NCBI GenBank assembly: GCA_002316215.1
Contig: DCDB01000232.1
Span: forward strand, 1-32,862
Source: Lachnospiraceae bacterium UBA1066
Lineage (GTDB): Bacteria > Bacillota > Clostridia > Lachnospirales > Lachnospiraceae
Reading direction: 5' to 3'
DNA length: 32,862 bases
Each line of letters begins with the position of its first letter. The first letter of the stretch is position 1. The notes under the pieces were generated by a model, which did no database searches, was not told the DNA's origin, and was given only the letters and a program-made list of their open reading frames with translations. Shown here one piece after another: positions 1 to 8,637 of the stretch. The position numbers were made by a program, and so were the translations under genes.

Positions 1-11
1 GTGACAAAAGA

Positions 12-482
12 ATGATCTGGATCGGTATTGCAGCGGCGCTTTTTGCCATTGATTTTTTTATCAAGCGCCGGGTCGAGTCAAAGCTTGAGCCGAATGCCGA
101 ACCGGTGGAAATTCTTGATGGGAAGGCTGTTCTTACGAGAGTCAGCAATAAAGGAACTGCCGGAGGCTTTTTTTCCGACAGGACTGAGCTGATACGTCTG
201 CTTTCGACAGCGGTTTACGGATGCTTTCTTATCCGGTTCCTGATTCTTCTCTTTAAAAAGGGCAGGGGCATGCTCAAGTTTTCCTGTGCACTTGTGGCAG
301 GAGGAGGGCTCAGCAACTTGTATGACCGCTGGGTGAACGGCTCAGTTACAGATTACTTCAGCTTTCGGCCTGAAAAACTGAAAAAACTGGGGAATCTGGT
401 TTTTAACCTGGGGGATATGTTCCTGCTGGCCGGAACGGTTCTTACATTTTTTATTGACCTTTTTTCAAAGAAAAACAAATGA
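12..482 (+). CDS. lspA: Signal peptidase II-like aspartic protease (LspA family)
   Basis: LspA cuts the signal peptide from diacylglyceryl-modified prolipoproteins in the membrane. The 156-residue protein has the expected size and four hydrophobic segments (about 2-16, 62-81, 88-103, 131-149). Both catalytic aspartates can be placed: D114 in the GSVTDYF segment after GGGLSNLYDR (97-106), and D135 in FNLGD. The conserved Asn region is seen as SNKGTAGG around N46. Differences from the classical family are the first segment, which reads IDFFIK where DQxxK is usual, and FNLGD in place of FNxAD. The start is taken at the ATG because its N-terminus matches family length, but only 11 bases lie upstream, so no ribosome binding site can be judged. 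It lies 12 bases before a spermidine-synthase-like gene and is probably co-transcribed with it. Lgt, which acts one step earlier, is encoded near position 25904. Confidence 0.82.
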   Translation: MIWIGIAAALFAIDFFIKRRVESKLEPNAEPVEILDGKAVLTRVSNKGTAGGFFSDRTELIRLLSTAVYGCFLIRFLILLFKKGRGMLKFSCALVAGGGLSNLYDRWVNGSVTDYFSFRPEKLKKLGNLVFNLGDMFLLAGTVLTFFIDLFSKKNK

Positions 483-494
483 CGGAGATGACGC

Positions 495-2057
495 TTGAAG
501 CTGATTAATAATAAATACTATCTTTATGCCACAGGTTTCTTTTCCGGAATGTCAATTATGGCGATTGAAATGGGTGCCAGCCGGCTGCTGACACCCTATT
601 TTTCATCTTCCCAGATTGTCTGGACGGTAATTATCGGTATTATCATGATAGCTATGGCCATCGGCAATGTCTGGGGCGGGCGTTCAGCGGATAAAAATCC
701 TGATCCGAAAAAACTCTATACGCGTCTGCTTATTGCGGCTGTCTGGACTGCGGCAATTCCGTTCGCAGGAAGGTTTGTCATCCTTGGCGTGTCCTATGTT
801 GTGATTCTTGCGGTGAAGAGCAATTACCTGATCTGGGCATCTTTCTTTTCCTGTATCGTGCTTTTTGTATATCCTCTGATCCTTCTCGGCACGGTAACCC
901 CCAGCCTTATAAAATATGCGACAAGGAACCTGACGGAGAACGGTCGGACAGTCGGAACACTGGAAGCCTGCGGGACGGTAGGCAGCATCCTGGGTACGTT
1001 TCTTCCTACTTTTGTTACGATCCCGAACCTCGGAACAGCAGCAACTTTTTATATTTTTGCCGCCATTCTGGCCCTTTTGTCCCTGCTTTATTTTATTTCA
1101 GCAAAGAAGCATATTGTAAGGGGCGCTGCAGTTACCGGAATCATTATTGTATTGATTTTCGCACCGGTTAATTACAGCTTCGCATTTTGGGAGAACGACC
1201 TTGTCTATGAAGGGGAGTCCATCTATAATTACCTTCGTGTCCGCGAGGATTCTGACAAAGTCATCCTTTCCACGAATGTCCTCGAGGGCGTCCAGTCTAT
1301 TTATATGAAAAGCGGCGGGCTTACGGGCATGTATTATGATTACGCGCTGGCGGCTCCCCTTATGGCCGGTACGGAAAATGCAGACATGTCGCTTCTGGTC
1401 CTCGGGATGGGGACGGGAACCTATGCCAAGCAGTGCAGGATTTATTATCCGAACCTGAAGGCGGAGGGCGTGGAAATTGACCAGAAGATCGTTGATCTTT
1501 CACGTAAATATTTCGATCTCCCGGAGGATATCCCAGTCACGGTTGGCGATGGCCGCGCATATCTTAGAAATGCGGGAAAATACGACATTATCATGGTGGA
1601 TGCTTATCAGGACATTACCATTCCTTTCCAGATGTCGACAAAAGAATTTTTTACAATGGTGAAAGAGCATTTGAACGACGGCGGAGTAATGGTCGTCAAT
1701 ATGAATATGAAGACGGCCGAAAAGGGCGGGATTAACGATTATCTTATTGATACGATTTGCTCTGCCTTTCCTAAAGTTGCAACTGTGGATGTCGGTAATA
1801 ATACGAATCAGGAGCTTTTTGCCGGAGAAAACAGTGATATTTTCAATTCATTTCAACAGAAAACTTCCGCTCTTCAGGCAAAGGATGTCCTCAAATCGCA
1901 GATGGAAGAAGTGTCAGAGAACCTTGAGGAAAGAGAAGGCGGGAATCTCATCCTGACGGACGATAAAGCGCCCGTGGAGCTTTTGGGGATGAAAGCTCTC
2001 GACAGCCTGATCACCGATACACTTAAGGAATACGGCGGACAGATCAGCATTTTCTGA
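495..2057 (+). CDS. Membrane-anchored spermidine-synthase-like methyltransferase-fold protein
   Basis: The 520-residue protein joins an N-terminal membrane part (about seven hydrophobic segments between residues 8 and 228) to a C-terminal Rossmann domain of the spermidine synthase/SAM-methyltransferase type. The cofactor loop is VLGMGTG (302-308), followed by an acidic residue in GVEID (E327), DGRAYL (D352) and MVDAYQD (D369). True spermidine synthases usually have a DSTDP-like segment where this protein has DAYQD, so the aminopropyl acceptor, and even polyamine activity, is not established. Homologues of this layout are generally annotated as fused MFS/spermidine synthase. The start is a TTG at 495, supported by GGAG seven bases upstream and by the membrane segment starting soon after. 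It follows the lspA-like gene and ends about 100 bases before a terminator. Confidence 0.75.
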   Translation: MKLINNKYYLYATGFFSGMSIMAIEMGASRLLTPYFSSSQIVWTVIIGIIMIAMAIGNVWGGRSADKNPDPKKLYTRLLIAAVWTAAIPFAGRFVILGVSYVVILAVKSNYLIWASFFSCIVLFVYPLILLGTVTPSLIKYATRNLTENGRTVGTLEACGTVGSILGTFLPTFVTIPNLGTAATFYIFAAILALLSLLYFISAKKHIVRGAAVTGIIIVLIFAPVNYSFAFWENDLVYEGESIYNYLRVREDSDKVILSTNVLEGVQSIYMKSGGLTGMYYDYALAAPLMAGTENADMSLLVLGMGTGTYAKQCRIYYPNLKAEGVEIDQKIVDLSRKYFDLPEDIPVTVGDGRAYLRNAGKYDIIMVDAYQDITIPFQMSTKEFFTMVKEHLNDGGVMVVNMNMKTAEKGGINDYLIDTICSAFPKVATVDVGNNTNQELFAGENSDIFNSFQQKTSALQAKDVLKSQMEEVSENLEEREGGNLILTDDKAPVELLGMKALDSLITDTLKEYGGQISIF

Positions 2058-2158
2058 AGTACTTGATTCTGAAAAAATTTGAACCTGGAAGCACAGTATT
2101 TTAAGTATCGGAATCATCGGTTATTTCGTATCTGAACCATTGAAAGTGTAAAATAAAA

Positions 2159-2185
2159 GAGCCCCGGATCATCGGGACTCTTTTT
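2159..2185. terminator. Bidirectional intrinsic terminator between the speE-like gene and tRNA-Leu
   Basis: An imperfect GC-rich hairpin at 2159-2180 (GAGcCCCG / CGGGaCTC with a short loop) is followed on the + strand by TTTTT (2181-2185) and on the - strand by TTTTATTTT (complement of 2150-2158). It can stop the + strand transcript from the speE-like gene and the - strand tRNA transcript, whose 3' end is at 2189. Confidence 0.85.
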
Positions 2186-2188
2186 ATG

Positions 2189-2272
2189 TGCAGGAGAAGG
2201 GACTTGAACCCTCAGGATCTTGCGATCACAGGCACCTGAAGCCTGCGCGTCTGCCAATTCCGCCACTCCTGC
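2189..2272 (-). tRNA. tRNA-Leu (anticodon CAG)
   Basis: Read on the - strand, an 84-base cloverleaf forms. The acceptor stem is GCAGGAG/CTCCTGC, the anticodon stem CAGGC/GCCTG encloses loop TTCAGGT with anticodon CAG (complement at 2236-2238), and the long variable arm GATC-GCAA-GATC is typical of class II tRNAs such as leucine. The T arm has loop TTCAAGT. The discriminator base is A and the terminal CCA is not encoded, since CA rather than CCA follows. It is the only - strand gene in the window and has its own promoter and terminator. Confidence 0.96.
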
Positions 2273-2307
2273 ATGCCGACGCAGCCATTACCGTGTCAAC
2301 GAAGCCT

Positions 2308-2336
2308 ATTTTACAATGTTTTTGTGCTTTCGTCAA
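2308..2336 (-). promoter_or_regulatory. Sigma-A type promoter of tRNA-Leu
   Basis: On the - strand, TTGACG (complement of 2331-2336) and TAAAAT (complement of 2308-2313) are separated by exactly 17 bases. This would start transcription close to 2301, about 30 bases before the mature tRNA 5' end at 2272. The same two hexamers with the same spacing recur upstream of murE. Confidence 0.8.
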
Positions 2337-2455
2337 CATTTTTCTTGAGGTTGTTGAAGAGATTATATAGCTAAAATTACGTCAGATCCGTTTATCCATT
2401 GTATTGGCAGGAAAGCAGCCGCAGGTCCCTGTTATAACTGTGTTTCATGCATATC

Positions 2456-2484
2456 TTGCAAAAGATAAAATCATAGTGTATAAT
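2456..2484 (+). promoter_or_regulatory. Sigma-A type promoter of the carAB operon
   Basis: TTGCAA at 2456-2461 and a perfect TATAAT at 2479-2484 are spaced by 17 bases. The expected start near 2491 leaves a leader of only about 25 bases before the carA ATG at 2516, too short for a PyrR-type attenuator or a riboswitch. Control of this operon, if any, would have to act at the promoter or on the enzyme. Confidence 0.82.
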
Positions 2485-2515
2485 TTTCAAAGTTTAAAGA
2501 AAGAGCAGGTGTTAA

Positions 2516-3598
2516 ATGAAAGCATCCCTTATCCTGGAAGACGGTACGGTTTTTACGGGAACAAGCATCGGCTCAACCCGTACGGTTATCAGTGAAATCG
2601 TTTTTAATACTTCTATGACCGGTTATCTGGAGGTGCTGACGGATCCTTCCTATGCAGGACAGGCCGTCTGCATGACTTATCCGCTGATCGGCAATTACGG
2701 CATTTGCCGTGAAGACATGGAATCCGGCCGGCCCTGGCCGGACGGCTACATCGTCCATGAATTATCAAGACTTCCCAGCAACTTCCGTTCGGAAGATACA
2801 ATCCAGAATTTTCTGAAAAAAAATGATATACCGGGAATTGCCGGTATTGATACGCGTTCCCTGACAAGGATTCTCCGGGAAAAAGGAACGATGAACGGAA
2901 TGATTACCACAGACGGCAGTTCTGTCGTCGGCGAAGTAATTGAAAGGCTTAAGGCTTATAAGACCGGAAAAGTCGTTGAGAAAGTGACCTGCAGGGAGAA
3001 GACCCGCCTTTTGGGAACAGGGCCGAGGATTGCACTTTTGGATTTCGGCGCCAAAAAGGATATTGCCCTGAACCTTAATAAGAGGGGAATGGATGTTACG
3101 GTTTATCCCGCGCTCACGGAAGCACAGGAGATTCTGGACGGACAGCCGGACGGCATCATGCTTTCAAACGGCCCGGGAGATCCGAAGGAATGCGAAAGCA
3201 TCATCAGGGAAATCCGGAAGCTGTACGATACGGATATCCCGATTTTTGCCATCTGTCTCGGACATCAGCTGATGGCTCTGGCTACCGGGGCTGATACCCA
3301 TAAAATGAAGTACGGCCATCGCGGAGGCAATCATCCCGTCCGGGATCTTATGGGTGACGGCCGTGTCTATATCACATCCCAGAACCACGGCTATGTCGTA
3401 GACGTGGATTCTGTCGATAAAAGTGTTGCCGTTCCGGCTTTCGAAAATGTAAATGACGGGACAAACGAGGGCCTTACTTATATCGGAAAGAACATTTTTA
3501 CGGTGCAGTTTCATCCGGAAGCCTGCCCCGGCCCTCATGATTCCAATTTCCTTTTTGACCGCTTCCTTGCGATGGTGAAAGGAGCGAAAAATGCCTAA
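2516..3598 (+). CDS. carA: Carbamoyl-phosphate synthase small (glutaminase) subunit
   Basis: CarA hydrolyses glutamine and passes ammonia to CarB for carbamoyl phosphate synthesis, the entry to pyrimidines and arginine. The 360 residues match the family length. The N-terminal CPSase small-chain domain covers about 1-150 and the class I glutamine amidotransferase domain about 170-355. The nucleophile is C247 in AICLGHQ, and the His/Glu pair is H333 and E335 in FHPEA. The start ATG is preceded by AGGTG at 2507-2511, which is close to the ATG (4 bases). It is the first gene after the promoter at 2456 and overlaps carB by eight bases. Confidence 0.97.
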   Translation: MKASLILEDGTVFTGTSIGSTRTVISEIVFNTSMTGYLEVLTDPSYAGQAVCMTYPLIGNYGICREDMESGRPWPDGYIVHELSRLPSNFRSEDTIQNFLKKNDIPGIAGIDTRSLTRILREKGTMNGMITTDGSSVVGEVIERLKAYKTGKVVEKVTCREKTRLLGTGPRIALLDFGAKKDIALNLNKRGMDVTVYPALTEAQEILDGQPDGIMLSNGPGDPKECESIIREIRKLYDTDIPIFAICLGHQLMALATGADTHKMKYGHRGGNHPVRDLMGDGRVYITSQNHGYVVDVDSVDKSVAVPAFENVNDGTNEGLTYIGKNIFTVQFHPEACPGPHDSNFLFDRFLAMVKGAKNA

Positions 3599-6500
3599 GA
3601 ACAATAATATTAAAAAGGTGCTCGTCCTGGGTTCCGGACCGATTGTTATCGGCCAGGCAGCTGAATTTGATTATGCCGGGACACAGGCCTGCCGTTCTCT
3701 GCATGAGGAAGGCGTGGAAGTCGTACTTCTGAACAGCAATCCTGCAACGATCATGACCGACAAAGATATTGCGGATGAAGTCTATATAGAACCGCTGACG
3801 GCGGAGGTCGTAAAACAGATTGTTGAGAAAGAGCATCCGGATTCGATCCTTCCGACGCTGGGAGGACAGGCCGGGCTAAATCTTGCCATGGAAATGGCGG
3901 ATGCCGGATACTTTGAAGAACATCCGGAAGTGAAGTTGATCGGCACGACGCCCCTTACGATCAAGAAGGCGGAAGACCGTCAGGAATTTAAGAATACCAT
4001 GGAAAAAATCGGTGAGCCGATTGCCGCCAGTACCGTGGTACATGCGATCGAAGAAGGAGTTTCATTTGCCAAAGAAATCGGCTATCCGGTCGTGCTGCGG
4101 CCGGCCTATACCTTAGGCGGCTCCGGCGGCGGTATCGCCAAAGATGAGCAGGAGCTTCGGGAGATCCTGGCGAACGGCCTGCGTCTTTCCAGAGTCGGCG
4201 AGGTTTTGGTAGAACGCTGCATTGCCGGCTGGAAAGAAATTGAATATGAAGTCATGCGGGATGCAAAAGGAAATTGCATTACCGTCTGCAATATGGAAAA
4301 TATCGACCCTGTCGGTGTCCATACGGGCGATTCTATCGTCGTTGCGCCTTCGCAGACACTCGGCGACAGGGAGTATCAGATGCTGAGGTCTTCGGCTCTG
4401 AATATTATTGACGAGCTGGAGATAACCGGCGGCTGCAACGTACAGTATGCACTGAATCCCGATTCTTTTGAGTACTGTGTTATTGAGGTCAATCCGCGTG
4501 TCAGCCGGAGTTCTGCTTTGGCATCCAAGGCGACTGGCTATCCGATTGCCAAGGTTTCCGCCAAGCTGGCCCTGGGATACACACTCGATGAGATTCCGAA
4601 TGCGATCACAAAGAAAACATATGCGTCGTTTGAACCGATGCTGGATTACTGCGTCGTAAAGATTCCCAGGCTTCCATTCGATAAGTTCATCAGCGCCAAA
4701 CGGACGCTGACGACCCAGATGAAGGCGACCGGGGAAGTGATGTCAATCTGCACGAACTTTGAAGGCGCGCTCATGAAGGCCATCCGCTCCCTTGAGCAGC
4801 ACGTCGACAGCCTCATGTCTTATGATTTTACAAAGATGTCGAATGAAGAGTTTCTTGAGGAACTCGGCACTGTTGATGATATGCGGATCTGGAGGATTGC
4901 GGAGGCAATCCGCCGTCATATTCCGTATGAGGAAATCCATGCCTTAACCAGGATTGATGTATGGTTTATCGATAAGATCGCCGTTCTCGTCGGTATGGAG
5001 TATTCCCTTATGACGCAGCATCTGACGGTATCGCTTTTAAAAGAGGCGAAAAGGCTTGAATTTCCGGATTCCACGATTGCAGCTCTGACAGGCAGGACGG
5101 AAAATGAAATTCGTGAAATGAGGCGCAGCAGCAATATAACGGCAGCTTTTAAAATGGTGGATACCTGTGCGGCTGAGTTTGCGGCCAGCACGCCTTACTA
5201 TTATTCTGTCTATGACGGTGAAAATGAGGCTGTTTCCGCCAAAGGCCGTAAGAAGGTTCTCGTCCTGGGCTCAGGCCCCATAAGGATCGGGCAGGGTATC
5301 GAATTCGATTTTTGCTCGGTACATTGTACGTGGGCATTTTCCCGTGAGGGCTGGGAAACAGTTATTATAAATAATAATCCGGAAACCGTAAGCACGGATT
5401 TTGATATTGCAGATAAGCTGTATTTCGAACCGCTGACTCCGGAAGATGTTGAGAATGTCGTCAATATCGAAAAGCCGGACGGTGCAGTGGTTCAGTTCGG
5501 CGGACAGACAGCGATTAAGCTGACGCAGGCGCTTATGGATATGGGCGTGCCGATTCTCGGGACATCGGCAAAAGATGTCGATGCGGCCGAGGACAGGGAG
5601 CTTTTCGATGAAGTCCTTCAGAAATGCGGAATATCGCGTCCCCGGGGGGAAACCGTTTATACAGCCGAAGAGGCAAAGGCAGTCGGGCACAGGCTCGGGT
5701 ATCCTGTTCTTGTCCGCCCGTCTTATGTCCTTGGCGGCCAGGGCATGCGGATTGCCATAAGCGATGAGGACGTTGAGGAATATATCGGGATTATAAACAG
5801 GATTGCCCAGGATCATCCGATCCTGGTCGATAAATATATGCTGGGTAAAGAAGTAGAAGTTGACGCCGTCTGCGACGGTACGGATATACTGATCCCGGGT
5901 ATTATGGAGCATGTCGAGCGTGCAGGAATCCATTCCGGCGATTCGATTTCGGTCTATCCGGCCCAGAGCCTTTCTGTGACTGCTAAGAATAAAATCGTTG
6001 AATATACGGAGAAGCTTGCGCGGGCCCTCCATGTCATCGGGATGATTAACATACAGTTTATCGACCAGAATGACGACATTTATGTTATTGAGGTGAATCC
6101 GCGATCTTCAAGAACCGTACCTTATATCAGCAAGGTAACGGGAATCCCGATTGTACCGCTTGCAGCTCAGGTTATTCTCGGACATAAGCTGAAGGATCTC
6201 GGCTATCAGCCGGGAATTCAAAAGGAAGCGGAGAACATCGCCGTGAAGATGCCGGTATTCTCCTTTGAAAAAATACGCGGAGCGGATATCAGCTTAGGAC
6301 CGGAAATGAAATCTACCGGCGAAGTGCTTGGTATAGCGAAGACTTTTAATGAGGCACTTTTCAAGGCGTTTTTGGGTGCCGGTATCAGCCTTCCGAAATA
6401 CAGGAACATGATTATTACTGTCAGGGATGAGGATAAAGAGGCGATTGTGCCTATTGCAGCGCGTTTTGAACGGCTTGGTTATCGCATTTACTCTACTTTA

Positions 6501-6809
6501 GGCACGGCAAATTACCTGAATGAGCACGGTGTCCATGCCGTTAGAACAAATAAACTGGAGCAGCCTCACCCGAATCTCATGGATCTGATCCTTGGACACA
6601 AGCTTGACCTCGTCATTGACCTTCCGCCTCACGGAGTCGAGCATCAAAAAGACGGTTTCGTCATAAGGCGGAATGCCATAGAGACCGGCGTCAATGTACT
6701 GACGGCTATTGATACGGCGGAAGCGCTTGCGACTTCCCTGGAAAATACGGATAAGAACAAACTGACCCTGGTCAATATTGCGGAGATTGGAAATGTTGGA
6801 AATAATTAA
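3591..6809 (+). CDS. carB: Carbamoyl-phosphate synthase large subunit
   Basis: CarB makes carbamoyl phosphate from bicarbonate, ammonia and two ATP in the cytoplasm. The 1072-residue protein has the full duplicated layout: a first ATP-grasp half starting at KKVLVLGSGPIVIGQ, an oligomerisation segment around 400-550, a second half starting near residue 552 with KKVLVLGSGPIRIGQ, and a C-terminal MGS-like allosteric domain from about residue 939. The ATG at 3591 has AAAGGAG upstream (3578-3584) and lies inside the carA end, so the two subunits are translationally coupled. No frameshift or gap is seen. The next gene, uppP, starts inside its 3' end. Confidence 0.98.
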   Translation: MPKNNNIKKVLVLGSGPIVIGQAAEFDYAGTQACRSLHEEGVEVVLLNSNPATIMTDKDIADEVYIEPLTAEVVKQIVEKEHPDSILPTLGGQAGLNLAMEMADAGYFEEHPEVKLIGTTPLTIKKAEDRQEFKNTMEKIGEPIAASTVVHAIEEGVSFAKEIGYPVVLRPAYTLGGSGGGIAKDEQELREILANGLRLSRVGEVLVERCIAGWKEIEYEVMRDAKGNCITVCNMENIDPVGVHTGDSIVVAPSQTLGDREYQMLRSSALNIIDELEITGGCNVQYALNPDSFEYCVIEVNPRVSRSSALASKATGYPIAKVSAKLALGYTLDEIPNAITKKTYASFEPMLDYCVVKIPRLPFDKFISAKRTLTTQMKATGEVMSICTNFEGALMKAIRSLEQHVDSLMSYDFTKMSNEEFLEELGTVDDMRIWRIAEAIRRHIPYEEIHALTRIDVWFIDKIAVLVGMEYSLMTQHLTVSLLKEAKRLEFPDSTIAALTGRTENEIREMRRSSNITAAFKMVDTCAAEFAASTPYYYSVYDGENEAVSAKGRKKVLVLGSGPIRIGQGIEFDFCSVHCTWAFSREGWETVIINNNPETVSTDFDIADKLYFEPLTPEDVENVVNIEKPDGAVVQFGGQTAIKLTQALMDMGVPILGTSAKDVDAAEDRELFDEVLQKCGISRPRGETVYTAEEAKAVGHRLGYPVLVRPSYVLGGQGMRIAISDEDVEEYIGIINRIAQDHPILVDKYMLGKEVEVDAVCDGTDILIPGIMEHVERAGIHSGDSISVYPAQSLSVTAKNKIVEYTEKLARALHVIGMINIQFIDQNDDIYVIEVNPRSSRTVPYISKVTGIPIVPLAAQVILGHKLKDLGYQPGIQKEAENIAVKMPVFSFEKIRGADISLGPEMKSTGEVLGIAKTFNEALFKAFLGAGISLPKYRNMIITVRDEDKEAIVPIAARFERLGYRIYSTLGTANYLNEHGVHAVRTNKLEQPHPNLMDLILGHKLDLVIDLPPHGVEHQKDGFVIRRNAIETGVNVLTAIDTAEALATSLENTDKNKLTLVNIAEIGNVGNN

Positions 6810-7638
6810 GGTAATTATCATTGGTATCATCGAAGGCATCACAGAATGGCTTCCTATCAGCTCAACCGGACATATGATTCTGGCGGAGCAGTTCCTGAAG
6901 CTCAACGTGCGGCAGGAATTCTGGGAAATGTTTCTGGTCGTTATCCAGTTCGGCGCCATCATGGCGGTTATCGTTCTGTATTTTCCGAGACTCTGGCCGT
7001 TCCACCGGGTTGACAGCCGTGAAAGCGGGGCCTATAAGGTTATCAGCAGGAAAAAACTGGATATGTGGCTGAAAATACTGGTATCCTGTCTGCCGGCCGT
7101 CATCCTCGGACTTCCTCTTGACAACTGGCTTCAGGAGCATTTTTACAACTACCTTACAGTGGCAGTAATGCTTATTGCTTACGGCATTTTCTTTATTCTC
7201 GTCGAAAACAGGAACAGGCGCCTGACGCCTACCATGCGGGCCATCCGGCAGATTGACTGGAAGACGGCTCTTTTGATCGGATGTTTCCAGGTGCTGGCTC
7301 TTATCCCGGGTACTTCCAGGTCGGGAGCGACCATTCTTGGAGGAATTGTTTTAGGGATGACGCGGAAAACGGCTTCTGAATATACTTTCTTTCTTGCTGT
7401 TCCGGTGATGCTTGGCGCGAGCCTTCTTAAGCTTTTTAAGTTCGGTTTTCATTTTCAGGGAATGGAAGCGGCCTATCTGATTATCGGTATGGTTGTGGCG
7501 TTTTTTGTTTCGATATTTGCGATTAAATTCCTGATGAAATATATACGGAACCATGACTTCAAGGCATTCGGCTGGTACAGGATTATCCTCGGTGCAATTG
7601 TTATCCTGTACTTTGTTATTACATCTGCTGTTGCATAA
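6793..7638 (+). CDS. uppP: Undecaprenyl-diphosphatase (UppP/BacA family)
   Basis: UppP removes a phosphate from undecaprenyl pyrophosphate so that the lipid carrier can be reused for peptidoglycan synthesis; overexpression is linked to bacitracin resistance. The 281-residue hydrophobic protein shows the family signatures EGITEWLPISSTGH (residues 14-27) and PGTSRSGAT, which form the active site. The ATG at 6793 is preferred over a TTG 15 bases upstream because CGGAG at 6781-6785 sits seven bases before the ATG and the resulting N-terminus matches the family. It overlaps the end of carB by 17 bases, so it is probably translated from the carAB mRNA although its function belongs to the cell wall. 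Confidence 0.95.
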   Translation: MLEIIKVIIIGIIEGITEWLPISSTGHMILAEQFLKLNVRQEFWEMFLVVIQFGAIMAVIVLYFPRLWPFHRVDSRESGAYKVISRKKLDMWLKILVSCLPAVILGLPLDNWLQEHFYNYLTVAVMLIAYGIFFILVENRNRRLTPTMRAIRQIDWKTALLIGCFQVLALIPGTSRSGATILGGIVLGMTRKTASEYTFFLAVPVMLGASLLKLFKFGFHFQGMEAAYLIIGMVVAFFVSIFAIKFLMKYIRNHDFKAFGWYRIILGAIVILYFVITSAVA

Positions 7639-7652
7639 AAGCGGAGGAAAAA

Positions 7653-8594
7653 ATGGAAAAGAAAAAGACGGTTGTTGTGGCACTGGGACACAGGGCGCTG
7701 GGTAATACGCTTCCTGAACAAAAAATTGCAACGCGCGAAGCGGCGAAAGCAATAGCAGATCTTGTTGAGACGGGTGCGAATGTCGTTGTTTCACACGGTA
7801 ATTCGCCCCAGGTCGGGATGATCCATATGGCAATGAGCGAATTTGCAAAAAACCATCCGGGCTATACTTCCTGCCCGATGTCCGTCTGCTCCGCAATGAG
7901 CCAGGGATATATCGGGTATGATCTGCAGAATTCGATCCGGGCCGAGTTCATGACCCGCGGCATTTACAAACCGGTTTCTACGGTGCTTACGCAAGTGCTG
8001 GTGGATCCTTATGACGAGGCGTTTTATGAGCCGGCGAAAGTGATCGGCCGGGTTCTTACCGAGGATGAAGCGAGGGAAGAGGAGAAAAAAGGCAACTTTG
8101 TAGCTAAGACTCCGGAAGGCTTAAGAAGAATCGTGGCTTCGCCGAAGCCTCAGCAGATCATAGAACTGGATACCATAAAGGCGCTTCTTAAAGACGATGA
8201 GGTCGTCATATGCTGCGGCGGAGGCGGCATCCCGGTCATGGAGCAGGGCGTTGACTTAAGAGGAGCATCCGCCGTCATAGAAAAAGACCTTGTCTGCGGG
8301 CTTCTTGCCATGGAATTAAGCGCGGATGTCCTCATGATTCTGACCTCTGTCGATGCCGTTGCCTTGAATTTCAAGAAGGACAATGAAAAAATCCTCAGCC
8401 GGATCAGTGTCCGGCAGGCACGCAGCTATTGCGAGGAAAATCAGTTCGAAAGAGGCTCCATGCTTCCGAAATTTGAAGCGGCAATAAATTTTGTTGAAAT
8501 GGGCGGGGGAAAGAAGGCGGTCATCACTTCTATTCCGAGGGCCAAGGCTGCTTATATGGAAAAAGCCGGAACCGTCATCGTCGATGAGATTTGA
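7653..8594 (+). CDS. arcC: Carbamate kinase family protein, variant active-site loops
   Basis: Carbamate kinases interconvert ATP plus carbamate with ADP plus carbamoyl phosphate. The 313-residue protein carries most family landmarks: HGNSPQVG (48-55), AMSQGYIGYDLQ (81-92), ASPKPQQIIE (162-171), GGGGIPV (189-195), AVIEKDL, TSVDAVALNF and GSMLPKFEAA. The first phosphate-binding loop, normally ALGGNAL, reads ALGHRAL (10-16), and HGNGPQVG reads HGNSPQVG. The protein is full length and clearly homologous, but these changes leave catalytic direction and substrate open. It follows uppP by 14 bases with GCGGAGG as ribosome binding site and is the last gene before the hairpin at 8638. Placement with carAB suggests a link to carbamoyl phosphate, which is an inference. 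Confidence 0.85.
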   Translation: MEKKKTVVVALGHRALGNTLPEQKIATREAAKAIADLVETGANVVVSHGNSPQVGMIHMAMSEFAKNHPGYTSCPMSVCSAMSQGYIGYDLQNSIRAEFMTRGIYKPVSTVLTQVLVDPYDEAFYEPAKVIGRVLTEDEAREEEKKGNFVAKTPEGLRRIVASPKPQQIIELDTIKALLKDDEVVICCGGGGIPVMEQGVDLRGASAVIEKDLVCGLLAMELSADVLMILTSVDAVALNFKKDNEKILSRISVRQARSYCEENQFERGSMLPKFEAAINFVEMGGGKKAVITSIPRAKAAYMEKAGTVIVDEI

Positions 8595-8637
8595 AAAGCC
8601 GGAAAACAGCCATAGGCATTTTACCGCAAATTCCCAA

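Noticed and set aside
2189..2272. tRNA-Leu as an integration site for a mobile element
   Set aside because: No direct repeat of the tRNA 3' end, integrase gene or composition change was seen on either side.
2484..2515. Pyrimidine attenuator or PyrR-binding leader for carAB
   Set aside because: The leader from the predicted start to the ATG is only about 25 bases and has no hairpin or T tract.
5271..6032. Open frame of 253 codons on the - strand within carB
   Set aside because: It is antisense to an intact, highly conserved part of carB; composition (many His, Arg, Ile, Phe) is typical of a shadow frame and no ribosome binding site or family motif was seen.
6778..6792. TTG start for uppP 15 bases upstream
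   Set aside because: The GGAG motif lies after this TTG and is correctly spaced for the ATG at 6793; the family N-terminus also begins there.
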